DNA of 64,000 nt, from assembly GCA_023212725.1 (NCBI GenBank), contig JALBYF010000041.1:62001-126000 (forward strand). The letters run 5' to 3'. A program made the translations under genes and the position numbers. Source of the stretch: Tranzscheliella williamsii (taxonomy: Eukaryota; Basidiomycota; Ustilaginomycetes; Ustilaginales; Ustilaginaceae). The stretch's first letter is position 1; each line of letters begins with the position of its first letter. Positions 19,001 to 29,195 of the stretch are shown one piece after another. A model generated the notes under the pieces. The model saw only the letters and a program-made list of their open reading frames with translations. It did no database searches and had not been told where the DNA came from.

Positions 19001-20239
19001 GGCCTACTTGATCCAGATCCTAACAGGAGATGGACAGTTGAGAAACTTGCGTCCTCCTCTTGGCTCCGCCCTGCAGGCAGCGCAGAGCAGCTCCCGACCT
19101 TCTTCGAGGCTGCTGACAAGGCCACCAGTGGAACATCGACCGCCACGGCCCTCGCAGCAATCACTGATGGCGATCAGGAGAGCAGCGGCAGAGTCTCCAA
19201 CTCTTTCGTCCCTCTAACAGGACTGGGAGCCAGCGAGCAAGCTTTGGATACCGATTTCGAGTCTCTCAAGGTCTTACCAGGACCACAAATGGCAACCAAC
19301 CGTGGCCGCAGGTCATCCAGCCTGGCACGCACCAGGCCTTCGAACACTGCGCACGGAAGTCCCTCCAATGGATCCTTAATCGAACCCTCCACTTCTACAG
19401 CGACCGACGAGGAGAAGGAGTCTTCACGACGATCCCGCTCGACCTCTCGCGTGTCGCTCGGCTACCGGAGCACGAGCCGAAATCGGAGCATTGACGCCAG
19501 CGAGAGCTCCACGCCTAACCGTGAGCGTGAGCACGCCTGGATGCCGCCTCTGTTTGGTACCTCCTTAACCTCTCCAAGCCCATGGATCGTCGGCCTGACT
19601 AAAGACCGATCTGATAGTCCTGCCGATTCTGAACGTCGCGGCCGCATGCCGAAGACAAGGATGGCAGATCTGGACGAAAACAAGACCTGGACTGGTGATG
19701 ATACGGTCAGCAGCGGCAGCAGGAGTGATTCGCGTTCCACTTCCCACGCTCGGCCGATGGCGATTCCGATCCGTGGACGGAGCCAGTCGCGGAGTCGCAG
19801 CCGGCACAGTCGTGAATCTGGCTCTCCGGACCGGATGGCGCATCGATCGATCTCGCGGTCGCGTTCTAGCTACTCGCTGTCGCAGGACCCGACGGCGCCG
19901 GCTGCCGGACTTCTGTACGGGCGGAGCGCTGATGTCCAGCCCATGACAATGGCGCTGCAACCGGACCGCACCCAAGCGCAGCGGTCCTCGACAGCGCGGA
20001 GCCGTTCACGCGCTCCGGATGCGCTGGCGCAGATCCTTGGCCGACACAGATCGCCCAGCCGCCCACGCCCAGACAGCGCCCAACCTGCGCTGGCGCCAGA
20101 CACCTCCAGTACCACTCAACACGCACCGCCTGACCTCAACCCTGCCGCTGCGACCGACGACAAAAACAGCACCCACCCCAACGAGCTCGAAGCAACAGAC
20201 GATGCAACGCGCGGAAGATCTCGCGATCGAAGAAACTAA
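16076..20239 (+). CDS. Large Ser/Thr protein kinase, split kinase domain, non-RD type
   Basis: One exon, 1387 residues, starting MDPPRATPLSIPSEDD. The first 330 residues are Ser/Pro-rich and disordered. The kinase core runs from the Gly loop GVGGFSTV (about 338), through AVKIIY with the ATP-site Lys (about 377), the catalytic loop HGDLKLENVL (about 620), DFGLAQ (about 695) and TAPEYL (about 743), to ADMWALGCILYALLSGRLPF (about 777) and DPDPNRRWTVEKL (about 985). Large disordered insertions sit before the catalytic loop (about 160 residues), inside it, and between subdomains X and XI. The usual HRD Arg is Gly, while catalytic Asp, Lys and DFG remain, so it is probably active but not RD-regulated. 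The C-terminal 280 residues are rich in SR dipeptides. I cannot place it in a named kinase family; yeast NPR/HAL-like kinases share the DLKLEN form. Confidence 0.85.
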   Translation: MDPPRATPLSIPSEDDVPLFDPSGLSASLSADDWHSSFDHSSVAAARLGIGSPPSQDGSLSTSAVLSQLTTSESEHRRERSASNEATTANLDEQSLAAEVLKRGRRRRSSAIRQGSPAGSIEPTSAVLPNKDTSVNSKVRMWWERSAVATPDTEAHAPEPSQQPLATDNAGSTSIVDPTVEPTSSEQPSSSKPSSSARPSIQTSFPARPSTSSAAVVPSSGSPSSAAQSPLVRSPAADFLSSFSNMHSVTSPPSSSFDNRSISYSPPRPGYRSLGASLMGADFRGTSAVQPGSGAWHGLGSAAAQLLDTSPAGQPGITLRSDEEGARVGPQQRYLLGKTIGVGGFSTVREGWDQEAADSTDISSPAVNGAPKGRKIAVKIIYHDERSGPSSDVASTISQELDIWTRLPAHQHILPLLHHEQISLDRKGPDQHVSTRAELLIMPYCSEGNLLDFVRSEGGPRDVSYVQSGDKTFAVEKRNSGTGSWVAASPAKSLSQLSRSSSMTASLNGHESSAPASGNRTGSGFVLSRVHSTHPLGRVASVSGSVAPQLRTIHAGQPSQSVASSPASATGSISSGSGLLRRTNSKAPRSQGVPIDAARETMRQLTSALYTLHTKSCVLHGDLKLENVLGQGQTSWKKRQRLRLQAQKHPQDSETDSTGLSESVDSLLSSSSVASTSKGALFESDAVMPCWRIADFGLAQVVDIEHVKGAAFAAPAFLRALKDHGGPHKKDQQPGPGGSLAYTAPEYLRAQGTPGTASPVTAGKSDHEGSSGSPFAADMWALGCILYALLSGRLPFADSFEPRLQMKIAKAQWDLPPRLRRRAERLTALAAPGPALQGQPQRSASGSQSRAPDGDGAGRFAFMSWGRSASRTASMADSLNGMDLSASLPSLMPRQRQATEPPTDADRYHSLTVHSEHVVGSAPGRADHLEKFEINPEAKALADGEEDPESDEDDDIDPAWDGLSWDRAAARQVLRGLLDPDPNRRWTVEKLASSSWLRPAGSAEQLPTFFEAADKATSGTSTATALAAITDGDQESSGRVSNSFVPLTGLGASEQALDTDFESLKVLPGPQMATNRGRRSSSLARTRPSNTAHGSPSNGSLIEPSTSTATDEEKESSRRSRSTSRVSLGYRSTSRNRSIDASESSTPNREREHAWMPPLFGTSLTSPSPWIVGLTKDRSDSPADSERRGRMPKTRMADLDENKTWTGDDTVSSGSRSDSRSTSHARPMAIPIRGRSQSRSRSRHSRESGSPDRMAHRSISRSRSSYSLSQDPTAPAAGLLYGRSADVQPMTMALQPDRTQAQRSSTARSRSRAPDALAQILGRHRSPSRPRPDSAQPALAPDTSSTTQHAPPDLNPAAATDDKNSTHPNELEATDDATRGRSRDRRN

Positions 20240-20856
20240 GACGGCACTGACCATCACCGCAGAAACCGAGCACCTGAAATCCACCCCATGGAGACTCCCC
20301 TCGTCCCTCGCCGCCCCACTCTGTCGGAGGAATACACCAACACTTTTGCATTGCACGTCGGAAAAGATCTCCCCTTGATACCCTCTTTGTCGCGGTTGTC
20401 TTGTTGTTTGCGAGCGCAGCGCCATGTGCGTGTGCCGACTGGGAGCATCCTAGCGTCCTGTGCCCTCTGCAGCCTGGCTAGGCCCTTCTCGGATGGCCGA
20501 AATTTTGCTGTTATTCGCGCAGGTTGTGATCCCAGCGGCACAAACACTCGCACGAGACAGGGGGGACGACAACCACTATGATATGCGGGGGAGCAGCAAA
20601 GCCACGCATTTTTGGCCGGCGAGCTGCCTCCACACGCAGGCATAATTATGGTGGTTAATTCACCGCTTGTCATTCTGACGGCATGCGGAGACCACCATCC
20701 TCCCTCCTGCCGCTCTCTCGAACACATTGCCGGCTGCCGATTACCAGAAGACTGCCAGCTCGGGGCCAGCTGGTCAAGAGGCATGAAGCGCTAAGCAGGG
20801 AGGCATTCGCGTGCGCGATCGAAGCGTGGCAGGGGCTACGAAGGGGCAAACAGAGG
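20240..20856. other. Spacer between kinase and DCAF4-like gene
   Basis: A 617-bp spacer between two plus-strand genes, expected to contain the kinase terminator and the next promoter. An AT-richer stretch lies at 20640-20690. No further feature was identified. Confidence 0.4.
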
Positions 20857-22639
20857 ATGGGTGGGAGCGGCGCGTCTGCGCCGCCGTTCGAGATGGCGGG
20901 GCACCGGTGGGATGCAGAGAAGAAGCGCTTCTTCCGGATCGCGGGCGGCGGAGGTGGGGCGGTGGGAGGTGTATCTGGTGGGAGCCAAGGCAGCAAGCGC
21001 GCCGAGCCGGCGGGCGGCAAGCCGTCGCCGCACCCAGCAGCGCCCCCGGTCCCGCCCGCGCTCGGTGCGCGCGCCATCGATCTCGTCTCCCTGAGGCTAC
21101 TCGGCCGGACAACCCAGGCCCGTGCCGCCGCCGTGCAAAGGTGCGTCGGTCACCCTGCCTGCTCGCACATCGGACACTGACATCTCGCATCGTCCCCGCA
21201 CAGAGTGCCGCGCGACGCCGCCTACTCCCGCCTCGCCCTCGCCCACGCCCGCCGCTTCCCTAACCGCATCGCGTTCTTCCAGGTGCGCACGCAGCCCCCG
21301 CCCTCACACCTCCCCGAGCTGCACACTGACCGAGCTCGCTCCCCTCCGTTCGCCCGTCCCAGGCCGACTCGGCATCCACCTCGATCCTGCTCCTCGACTC
21401 TGCGAACACGCTCAGCCGCCTGTCCCTGCTGTCGGGCCAGAGCGAAGTGCTCCATGTGGACAGCCGGCCGCAGTACGCCACGCCCGCTTTCTTCGGACGT
21501 AGCAGCTCGGCGTATTGGATCAAGTAAGCGCGTCCGCAACGCCCACGCATGCCATCTCGTCCCAAGACGCTGACCTTTTCTACCCCTGCGTTGCTGGTCG
21601 CTCCTCTTAGGGTAGATCACTGCTCCAGAGACTTGCTCATGTCAATGGCCCTCCACGATCCGCCGAACAACGTTGCCGCCGGTCAGAATGCTGTCCCTAG
21701 GTCGTTGCCCAGTGTGGTTTCGTACGACCCTGGCATCGTCAACGTCCGCGCATGCGCGCTGCACGACTTTGCTGAGCATGGGCGTGCGGGCGGCGATACG
21801 CAGACGTACCTAGCCATGGCGCACGGCCAGAGCATCACGCTGGTCACCTGCTGGGCGACCGTGGAAGCGAGCGGCGACCTGAGGCCGAGCACGCGGAAGC
21901 AGAGCGGGCCACGCTGGCACAGCGATGTGACGGCGGTTGCGTTCAGCTTGGACGGCGTGAGTACTGCGGAAGACCGGATGGGACGTTCGGCGGGCGCTGT
22001 TGCTAACGATACAACTTTCCCTGGCAGGCGACGGTGTACTGCGGGCTGCGGTCGGGGGAGGTGATAGCGTACGGCTGGAAGGGGGGAAGCGCGGGTAGCC
22101 GTCTCGTCGAGGTGCGAACGACAGCGGGGGGAGCGGTGACCAACATTGCGAGCGTGTCCGCGACCGAGCTGGTGGTCGCGTGGACGAGCGGCGCGGTGCG
22201 GCTGCTGGACGTGCGCTCGTGCGCCGCCGAGCGTGCGTTCGAGGGCCACCTCAATCGGTACCTCTTCGACCTGGGCTTTGCCGTCGACCCGCGCCTCCGC
22301 CTCGTCGCCCTGGCCGGCGAGGACCACCGCGTCCGCGTCTGGTCCCTCGACGCACCCGCGCCCCTGGCCGCCCCCGCAGCCGCCCGCACCGCACCGCTCC
22401 CCCCCGCATGGGACCAACCAGCACCTTCCGCACCACCCCTCCCGCGCGGCGCCCCACTCGCTACCACCGCCTTCACGGAACCCGTCCATGCTCTCTTCTG
22501 GAACCACAGGGACGCACTCGAAGGCATCGACCCTCACCAGATCTCGGCTCTTCACCCCCACACAGAAGGCGACCCCCCGCCCTGGAAAGACCTCTTCGTC
22601 TCCAGCGGCAACTGGGTCTATCAGTTCCGCTGGCCGTGA
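20857..22639 (+). CDS. DCAF4/WDR21-like WD40 protein, putative CUL4-DDB1 adaptor
   Basis: Five exons: 20857-21140, 21204-21282, 21363-21523, 21611-21956 and 22028-22639; frames match exactly to give 493 residues. Near the N-terminus, MAGHRWDAEKKRFFRI matches the PGFYYDxEKxRYFRL signature of DCAF4/WDR21. A helix with AYSRLALAHARRFP follows, then WD40 blades: WHSDVTAVAFSLDG, VYCGLRSGEVIAYGW, VVAWTSGAVRLLDVRS, RYLFDLGFAVDPRLRLVALA and GEDHRVRVWSLD. DCAF4 proteins bind DDB1 and present substrates to CUL4 ubiquitin ligases; this role is inferred. The start is chosen because the signature follows 14 residues later, and upstream codons look non-coding. Confidence 0.8.
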
Positions 22640-23149
22640 CTGCCGTACCACTGCATCGCATTGCTGTGCCGCTTGTAACGCTTAGCCCGCTCGCTTCCCT
22701 CTTGTTGTACAAAACACCATCCAGATACCATCGCTGTACCGCCATAGACGCGCTCGCTTCATGCACAGTACATCGCGAGAGGGCATTGGCTTAGACAACA
22801 TCGTCATACGTCTTCGCGCCATCGAAGCTTCACCGTACGCCGATGCGAAGTGGTGCGGATGCTGATCGCCAAGTGTTAAGTTCTATAAACGTGGGCTCAA
22901 CGCTTCTCGTGCGAGATCCGATTTCAATTCTTTGCACGTGATGGAAGCACACCTCGGCCGAGGTATCTCGGTGCCAACAATTCGAAGCCCTAAATCCGAA
23001 GCAGGCCAAGCTTTCGCATGATGCTCGAGGCTGTGGGTTCGAGGAAGCATTGCTGGGTGCGGGCCAAACTGACTACTTCGCAGTCGGCTCTCGCCTCTCC
23101 ATCCTTACACCCATCCTCAAGATCCCCATCTCGACGCATATCCGTAAAG
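22640..23149. promoter_or_regulatory. Promoter region of the uL23 gene
   Basis: 510 bp between the DCAF4-like stop and the ribosomal protein start. It contains a TATAAA (near 22884), a CACGTG E-box (near 22936) and AGCCCTAA at 22986-22993. The last is listed separately. Confidence 0.5.
22986..22993 (+). promoter_or_regulatory. AGCCCTAA, Tbf1-type ribosomal protein gene motif
   Basis: AGCCCTAA is the reverse complement of TTAGGGCT, the site bound by the Myb-like factor Tbf1 at ribosomal protein promoters in Candida albicans and considered ancestral in many fungi. It sits 157-164 bp upstream of the uL23 ATG. Confidence 0.5.
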
Positions 23150-24127
23150 ATGTCTCGTAAGTATCTCGCCTGGGCACCTCGGTATTTGCAGGACAGCATC
23201 GACAAAGGACAACCGCTTCGACTAGGCTGTAGATTTGTACCGCGGAAGATGGAAGAGCATGGTAGAGGAGGGCTCGCACCAGAGAAGGGCCAACGTTGCC
23301 ATAATCAGCCCTGTCATGGTGCATGCCGCCGAAAACGGCGGCGTAGAACGAAAGATGACTCGGGCGAGGTCGTCGTAACATCGACAAGGCCTCTTAGCTC
23401 GACCAGGCACGCAGCGGTACTGTTGGAGGTTTCGTGGGATGCATATGCTGGCGATCATCACGTAGCGATGGGATAGCCGCCATATTGCACAAAATCGTCA
23501 GTATGGCAGTGGCTGGCAGGACATTGGAACGATGCGCAGGAGGACATATTTGCCTGGGAGATGGTTGCTTCTAGATCGTCTGCTGTTCTGTACCTGAGAA
23601 TCAGTTGTCGGTTGACTTTTGGGAATGGGCCGCTGATCATTGCTATACTCTTGTTTCTGCCATCTCACACCGTAGCCGCTGCTGGTGTCGCCAAGGCTAA
23701 GCCTCAGGCCGTCAAGGCCGCTGCCGCCAAGAAGGCCGCCCTTAAGGGTGTCTCTGGTTCCAAGATCCGAAAGGTTCGAACCAACACGTCGTTCCGACGA
23801 CCCAAGACGCTCTCCTTGGCCAAGAACCCCAAGTACCCCCGAAAGAGCATCCCCCACGCCCCCCGCATGGATGCCTTCCGAACGATCCTCTACCCGCTCA
23901 ACACTGAGAGCGCCATGAAGAAGATCGAGGAGAACAACACGCTTATCTTCATTGTCGACCGTGCCGCCAACAAGCGCCAGATCGAGGGTGCTCTTAAGAA
24001 GCTCTACGACATCTCGGCCGCTAAGATCAACACCCTGATCCGACCCGATGGCAAGAAGAAGGCCTTTGTCCGACTCACGCCCGACCAGGACGCTCTGGAC
24101 GTCTCTAACCGAATCGGCTTCATCTAA
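23150..24127 (+). CDS. RPL25: 60S ribosomal protein uL23 (L23a/L25)
   Basis: Two exons: 23150-23156 (ATG TCT C) and 23676-24127, joined across a 519-bp GTAAGT..CGTAG intron, giving 152 residues ([16 protein letters not shown]...). A basic N-terminal extension rich in Ala and Lys is followed by the uL23 core: [57 protein letters not shown] and [12 protein letters not shown]. The protein sits at the polypeptide exit tunnel of the large subunit and docks SRP and other nascent-chain factors. A first coding exon of only seven bases before a long intron is common in fungal ribosomal protein genes; the frame in exon 2 is open upstream, so the tiny exon is easily missed. Confidence 0.95.
23325..23342 (+). 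other. Perfect hairpin inside the uL23 intron
   Basis: GCCGCCG, an AAAA loop, then CGGCGGC forms a perfect seven-base-pair GC stem within the 519-bp intron. It could affect splicing or be part of an intron-encoded RNA, but I found no box C/D or H/ACA set around it. Confidence 0.4.
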
Positions 24128-24297
24128 TGGTCTCGCCCACGTAGCCCATCCGGAGCCGGTTGCTCGCATCTGGCGTCCTCTACTCCATCCAAAAAGTGGA
24201 CCTCGACTACCGTTGCTGTTGACCACCATGCGGACCGGGCTGATTCGTCTATGGCCGACATCTTCTCGCACGCATGCACGGGTTGCGGCGGTCGATT

Positions 24298-24318
24298 ACC
24301 ACCACCACCACCACCACC
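24298..24318 (+). repeat. (ACC)7 microsatellite
   Basis: Seven perfect ACC triplets about 170 bp after the uL23 stop, probably in or near its 3' untranslated region. Confidence 0.8.
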
Positions 24319-24630
24319 ATACTCGATCCTGTTGTACGCATTCGGTTGCAAGCTGCGTTGCACATAACATGGCATTTATGTTGTAATCATATCTCCTTCC
24401 CGCGCCACCCACTGATACCGCTGCCTTTGGCAATCCGACCCAACTGTCCACCAGAGCGCCTTGTAAGCCTCGAATTCGGCGTTGGGTCGCCCTCCCGCGT
24501 GCCTCTGGCTCCGCTGCTACTCACCTCTCACCGACGCTCTGCTGCGCTGTTGGGCTCGGCCACCGTGCCGCCCCGCTGCGGTGGACACGGTGAGGGAGTG
24601 AGTAGGCGGAATGGACGGGCCGCAGGAGGG

Positions 24631-24713
24631 GCTGTGTGTCGGTCTGTGTATCGGTCTGTCTGTCGGTCTGTCTGCTTGGTCTGTCTGCGTGGCCTGTCTG
24701 CGTGGCCGGTCTG
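24631..24713 (+). repeat. CTGT(C/G)-rich simple repeat
   Basis: Degenerate tandem units of GGTCTGTCTGT and GGCCTGTCTGCGT over about 80 bp, non-coding. Confidence 0.65.
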
Positions 24714-26559
24714 CACTAGAACGTTTGCTGCTTGTGAGCTGTGCGCCGCGCCTGACTGTTGCAATGAAACCACTTGTCCCCGAAATTACACGATTGTGAG
24801 CGTGGCTTGTCTGTGCCGTGGATCGTGCCAAGGGAGGCCAAGTGGGCGGCCTTGCGAGATGAAGGCACCTCTCATGACGGTGCGCCGCCAGCTTATCAGC
24901 TCCAGCGCTATCGGCGCCTCCACCATGCCTGCGACGTCAGCCAAGCCTGCGCGATAAGAGGCCGCGCGCCTTCGCACCTCCGCCTGCAGGAAGACGAATC
25001 TCTCCGACGGCAAACCACCCAACCCTCCCACGGCTGCCATGCACACTGTCCGTCGCAACGAGCATGAAATCCATCGACCCGCTTGCCTCGTACCTTGACC
25101 ACAAACGACGCACTCACACGGTATCGGCACTTACATATGGATGGTAGGATTGTAGATTATCAACGCAGCAGGCGGGAGTGCGTTTGTTAGATTCCTCGGT
25201 CCATCTCCGCCGGAAAGGTAGCGGCAGACGGCTTGAAGCGGCGGTCCGCGGCAGTTTGGATAGGTGATTGGCACTCTGACACGCGCCTACATCCCCACTC
25301 GCGTTTCCCTCCATCCACCGCCTGGCCGGTTGCCGGTGCGTGGGATGCGTTGCTGACTGCCGTGGATGCGTTGCTGGTTGCCGCCATGCCTGGTCGCGTG
25401 ATGGCGGCTTGCGACTCGGGCGGTGTGGGTCAGGACGGCCGCGATTGGACGCTGCTTCCCCGCATCTTGGTGGGCCGCCTCTCTCTTTCCTGATTGGTTC
25501 AAACTCGCGCGATTGTGCTGACCCATCTGGCAAGAACCGGCGGCTCTTCTCCCACGGCCCCTCTCTCGCACTGTCCCTCGTGGCGGCCAGAGTTCTCGCT
25601 AGCGCACCGCTGCTGCAGACGCTCTGCAGGCGGCAAGCCACGACATGCAGACGGGAGAACCCTCCTCACCAAGCCACGTTATCGTCCATCAGTGCACACC
25701 AGTCGCTGTTCCTGGCCTCACTATCGCCGCTTCCATCCACTTTCTTCTGATGCGCCCTTACTTCACCCCGACCGGGTTCTCGTGCCTTATCGCACCGCAA
25801 GCTTCAGCCTCGTGCAAGTTTTCGGAAGAATCGCGTTCAGGATTCCTTGATAGCAGCTATCTTTGGCGACCGTCGTTCATTTTTGTCAAACCAAAACTTT
25901 GGGTGGGCGTGCGATGCGAAATGAGCGGTGGGCGAAAAAGGCAGATCAACCGAGCCGGGTTGAGCGGCCCCCACGCCGCTTTCGCCGTCCACAGTCTTGC
26001 GCTCCCAAACTGTTTCTTGCTGGTCCAGGCCCTGATCATGCAGCCATTGTCGGTTTCCCGTTTCGCCGGCCAACGCCTTCGCTCGCTTGAGGCATACCAG
26101 CCCACCTGCCTTTGAACTTTTGTCCGTCGTCCTACCTCGACCCAGTTGTGCGCACCTCCGCTGTGTTGCGCAAATAGCACCCTCCAAGCGGACCATCCTG
26201 TCGCAGACCGCTGGTCCCGTTCCTGGCCGCCAACGTGCCCTGCCATTCATTTCATCGGCCTTGCTTTCATAGATTCCAGGCCCCACATGCGTGCACCGCG
26301 CTGCTCTGCTCCGCTCTAGTGCCGCTCACCCTCCTCGTCTGCAGGCCAACGATCGCATGTGGGACCAATGAAAGTTCTTCCTTGCCCACCGCAGTCTGTC
26401 AGCCTGCCCGATAAGGCCTTCTATCTCTCACTATGCTCGCCCTTGCGACAGCGATAGCGGTCAAGCGCTGCCGTGCTCCCTTCAGATGAGCTCGAGATAG
26501 CTTGGTCGACCACGCCCGCTCTTACCGTCTCAGAGCACTGGTGCTCGGCATCCTAGATC

Positions 26560-26565
26560 TATAAA
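26560..26565 (+). promoter_or_regulatory. TATAAA box of the amino acid permease
   Basis: TATAAA 103 bp upstream of the ATG, in a GC-rich promoter, followed by a pyrimidine-rich leader. Confidence 0.55.
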
Positions 26566-26662
26566 GCAAGCGGTCGGGCCACGACCTCTCCCCGCTGCCA
26601 GCTCCTCATCCTGCCATCTAGCTCTCTGCTTTATCTCCTCTACCCCTGCTGCATTGCACACA

Positions 26663-28321
26663 ATGGCTTCATATACTCCCTCCGAGGAGAAGGAGAAGTA
26701 CGTTCCAGATGCCAAAGCTAGCCAGTTTGTCACCACCCTGGAAGAGGGCGTTTCTGCTTCTGCCACGAATGCCTTCGACCAGCGGAAGGGAGAAGAGCTA
26801 AAGCATGTTCTCCTTCCGCGCCACCTGGCTATGATTTCCATCGGCGGTGTCATTGGCACAGGTCTCTTCTTGGGCACCGCCTCGTCGCTGAACAATGCCG
26901 GGCCTCTCGGCCTTTGGCTCGGCTACCTCGTCATGGGCTCCGTCTGTTATGCTACCATGATGTGTCTCGGCGAGATGATCTCTTACCTGCCCATTCCCGG
27001 CGGTCACATCAAACTCAGTGAGCGATTTGTCGGCAAACCCATGTCGTTTGCTATGGGCTGGAACTACTGGTACAACTGGGTCATCGTCCTCCCTGCTGAG
27101 CTCTCGGCCGCTGCGGTTCTCATGTCGTACTGGTCCGACGTCAACCCCGCCATTTGGATCACCGTCTATTTGGTCGTCGTCGTTGGCATCAACCTCCTCG
27201 GAACGCGCGCCTACGGCGAGGCCGAGTTTTGGTTCGCTTCCATCAAGATCATTACCATCGTCGGTCTAATTATCCTCTCCATCTGCATCGATCTCGGTGC
27301 CGGCAAGCAGGGGCGCCTTGGCTTCCGCTACTGGAAGAATCCTGGTCCATTTGTCCAGTACAACAAGATCCCCGGCTCGCTCGGTCAGTTCCTCGGCTTC
27401 TTCAGTGTCCTGATCAACGCCGCCTTCTCCTTTATCGGTACCGAGATCGTCGCTGTAGCCGCCGCCGAGGCGCAGAATCCACGCAAGACGGTGCCAAGCG
27501 CGATCCGAAAGGTCTGGATCCGAATTTGCCTGTTTTACTTTTTGGGTACCTTCTGCATCGGACTGGTCTGTTCTTCCAACGCACCCGAGCTCACCATGGG
27601 ACAGAAGACGGCGGCACGCTCGCCCTTTGTTGTGGCCATTAACAGTGCGGGCATCCGAGCTTTGCCTAGCATTATCAACGCTGCGTTGGTTACGTCCGCG
27701 GTCTCTGCGGCCTCGTCGGACATGTTCACCTCGAGCCGAGCGCTCTATTCGCTGGCGCTGGCCGGCTCGGCGCCACGCGTGTTCGCCAGGACCAACAAGG
27801 GCGGGCTGCCGTGGCCGGCGTTGATCGTGTCGATCCTCTTCTCGCTGCTCTCGTACATGTCGGTCCAGTCGGGCGCCTCGCAGGTGTTTGGCTACTTTTC
27901 CAATATGACCTCGATCGCCGGCATGGTGACCTGGTTCTGCATTGGCATCATGCATATCCGCTTCTACAAGGCCATGAAGGTGCAGGGCATGTCGCGAGAC
28001 GTTCTCCCCTACCGCTCGTGGGGCATGCCCTACCTGGCCTACTGGACTGTGGGCAGTACGGCGGTCGTGATCCTCTTCAGCGGCTGGGCGATCTTCCTCA
28101 AGGGCAACTGGTCCACCAGCGACTTTGTTACCAACTACATCCCCCTCCCCTTCTTCGTCATCCTCTACGCCGGCAACTGGTACTACAACCGCGCCACCGG
28201 TGCCCACGTCCCCATTCACCAGGTCGACCTCACCACCGGCCTCCGCGAGATCATCGAGGCCGAGATCGAGCCAGAGAAGCCCACCACCCTCTGGGCCAAG
28301 TTTTGGGCCGTTATCTCCTAG
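26663..28321 (+). CDS. Amino acid permease, fungal YAT family
   Basis: One exon, 552 residues from MASYTPSEEKEKY; the next in-frame upstream start is a TTG. The N-terminal cytosolic tail is followed by about twelve membrane helices. The family signatures are clear: MISIGGVIGTGLFLGTA (helix 1), GHIKLSERFVG and GWNYWYNWVIVLPAEL (helix 3), SFIGTEIVAVAAAEAQNPRK (before helix 7) and SAASSDMFTSSRALYSLA (helix 8). Proteins of this type (Gap1, Dip5, Can1 and relatives) import amino acids with protons at the plasma membrane. Substrate range cannot be read from the sequence. A helical C-terminal end with Glu repeats (REIIEAEIEPEKP) resembles the ubiquitin-regulated tails of the family. Confidence 0.93.
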   Translation: MASYTPSEEKEKYVPDAKASQFVTTLEEGVSASATNAFDQRKGEELKHVLLPRHLAMISIGGVIGTGLFLGTASSLNNAGPLGLWLGYLVMGSVCYATMMCLGEMISYLPIPGGHIKLSERFVGKPMSFAMGWNYWYNWVIVLPAELSAAAVLMSYWSDVNPAIWITVYLVVVVGINLLGTRAYGEAEFWFASIKIITIVGLIILSICIDLGAGKQGRLGFRYWKNPGPFVQYNKIPGSLGQFLGFFSVLINAAFSFIGTEIVAVAAAEAQNPRKTVPSAIRKVWIRICLFYFLGTFCIGLVCSSNAPELTMGQKTAARSPFVVAINSAGIRALPSIINAALVTSAVSAASSDMFTSSRALYSLALAGSAPRVFARTNKGGLPWPALIVSILFSLLSYMSVQSGASQVFGYFSNMTSIAGMVTWFCIGIMHIRFYKAMKVQGMSRDVLPYRSWGMPYLAYWTVGSTAVVILFSGWAIFLKGNWSTSDFVTNYIPLPFFVILYAGNWYYNRATGAHVPIHQVDLTTGLREIIEAEIEPEKPTTLWAKFWAVIS

Positions 28322-29195
28322 CCGAACACCCCCCCTCCGCCTCTCCCCACTCCCCGCCCTCGGCTTTCTCGCCATCTGCCTCGAGCAGTTTTGTATTTTA
28401 GCGCCACGCGTCGCCACCGCGTCGCTTCAGACCTGGTCCGGGCGGCAGCACCTCGTCACCAGCACAACAGCAGCTCAGGCTCGTAAACTGGAAACTCTAC
28501 CGACCGTGCAACGTGCCCAGTCGCCCCGACGCCGTGCTAAGTGCGCACCCGACAGTGGCCGGCGCCGTGACCGCTGCCGCGCAGATCGGGCCCGCGTGCC
28601 GATCGCCTGGCATTTTGCGCCCCTTTTTTTGTGCGCGTTTCTTTCCCACTGTCGTTGTATTTTGGCTTCCTTTTTTCACACATTATTACGGGAGATGAAC
28701 CGACCTCTCCTTTTTCCGGTTGTTCAGGTTTGCACGCTGAGACACACAATCTCCCGATCGCAAGTCGTGCAGATGAGGCGCCCCAGCTTTCGCGTCCATC
28801 AGCGACGGCTCAGACATCCTTAACAGGCTAGCACAGTGCTGTAACTCTTTCTTGGCTCTTGTGCATCCTTCAGCGCAATGTTGTCCAGCAGGTCTGAAAG
28901 AAGCAAGCATCACATGCACGAGTAGTTCAAAAGGGGGGACCGTTACATAACTTCCCCACTTTCATTATAGATGTCGCATTCTGCGCTGGGATCTGAGCGG
29001 TGTTCTGCTTGGACGCACCGCAAAACGTGACAGTGTTAGCTGTGGTGAGCGGGCTGTCGATCTAACATAGACTCTCGCATCTGTGACGCTCGGCGCTCGG
29101 TCCAGCTAGTTTCGCTGCGGGAATTAGGCTGAGTATTGGCAGTTGCCCTGCGCTGCGTCCGGACCACCAACAAGCTGAGCTGAAACGTCCGAAAC
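28322..29195. other. Spacer between permease and Pin1 gene
   Basis: An 874-bp non-coding region holding the permease terminator and the Pin1 promoter. A T-rich run lies at 28620-28680. No gene or recognised operator was seen. Confidence 0.4.

Larger units (their letters stand above)
24128..26662. other. Long non-coding spacer upstream of the permease
   Basis: About 2.5 kb without a supported gene, between two plus-strand genes. It includes a (ACC)7 run at 24298-24318 and CTGT-rich simple sequence at 24631-24713, and leads into the permease promoter with a TATAAA at 26560. Long regulatory spacers before nitrogen-regulated permeases are plausible, but I recognised no GATA-site cluster. Confidence 0.4.

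Noticed and set aside
23157..23675. Intron-encoded snoRNA in uL23
   Set aside because: No convincing box C plus D or H/ACA pair; only a short GC hairpin, which I list as such.
24274..24957. A 227-codon plus-strand frame in the uL23-permease spacer
   Set aside because: It consists of simple repeats and Cys/Arg-rich sequence without a domain or start context.
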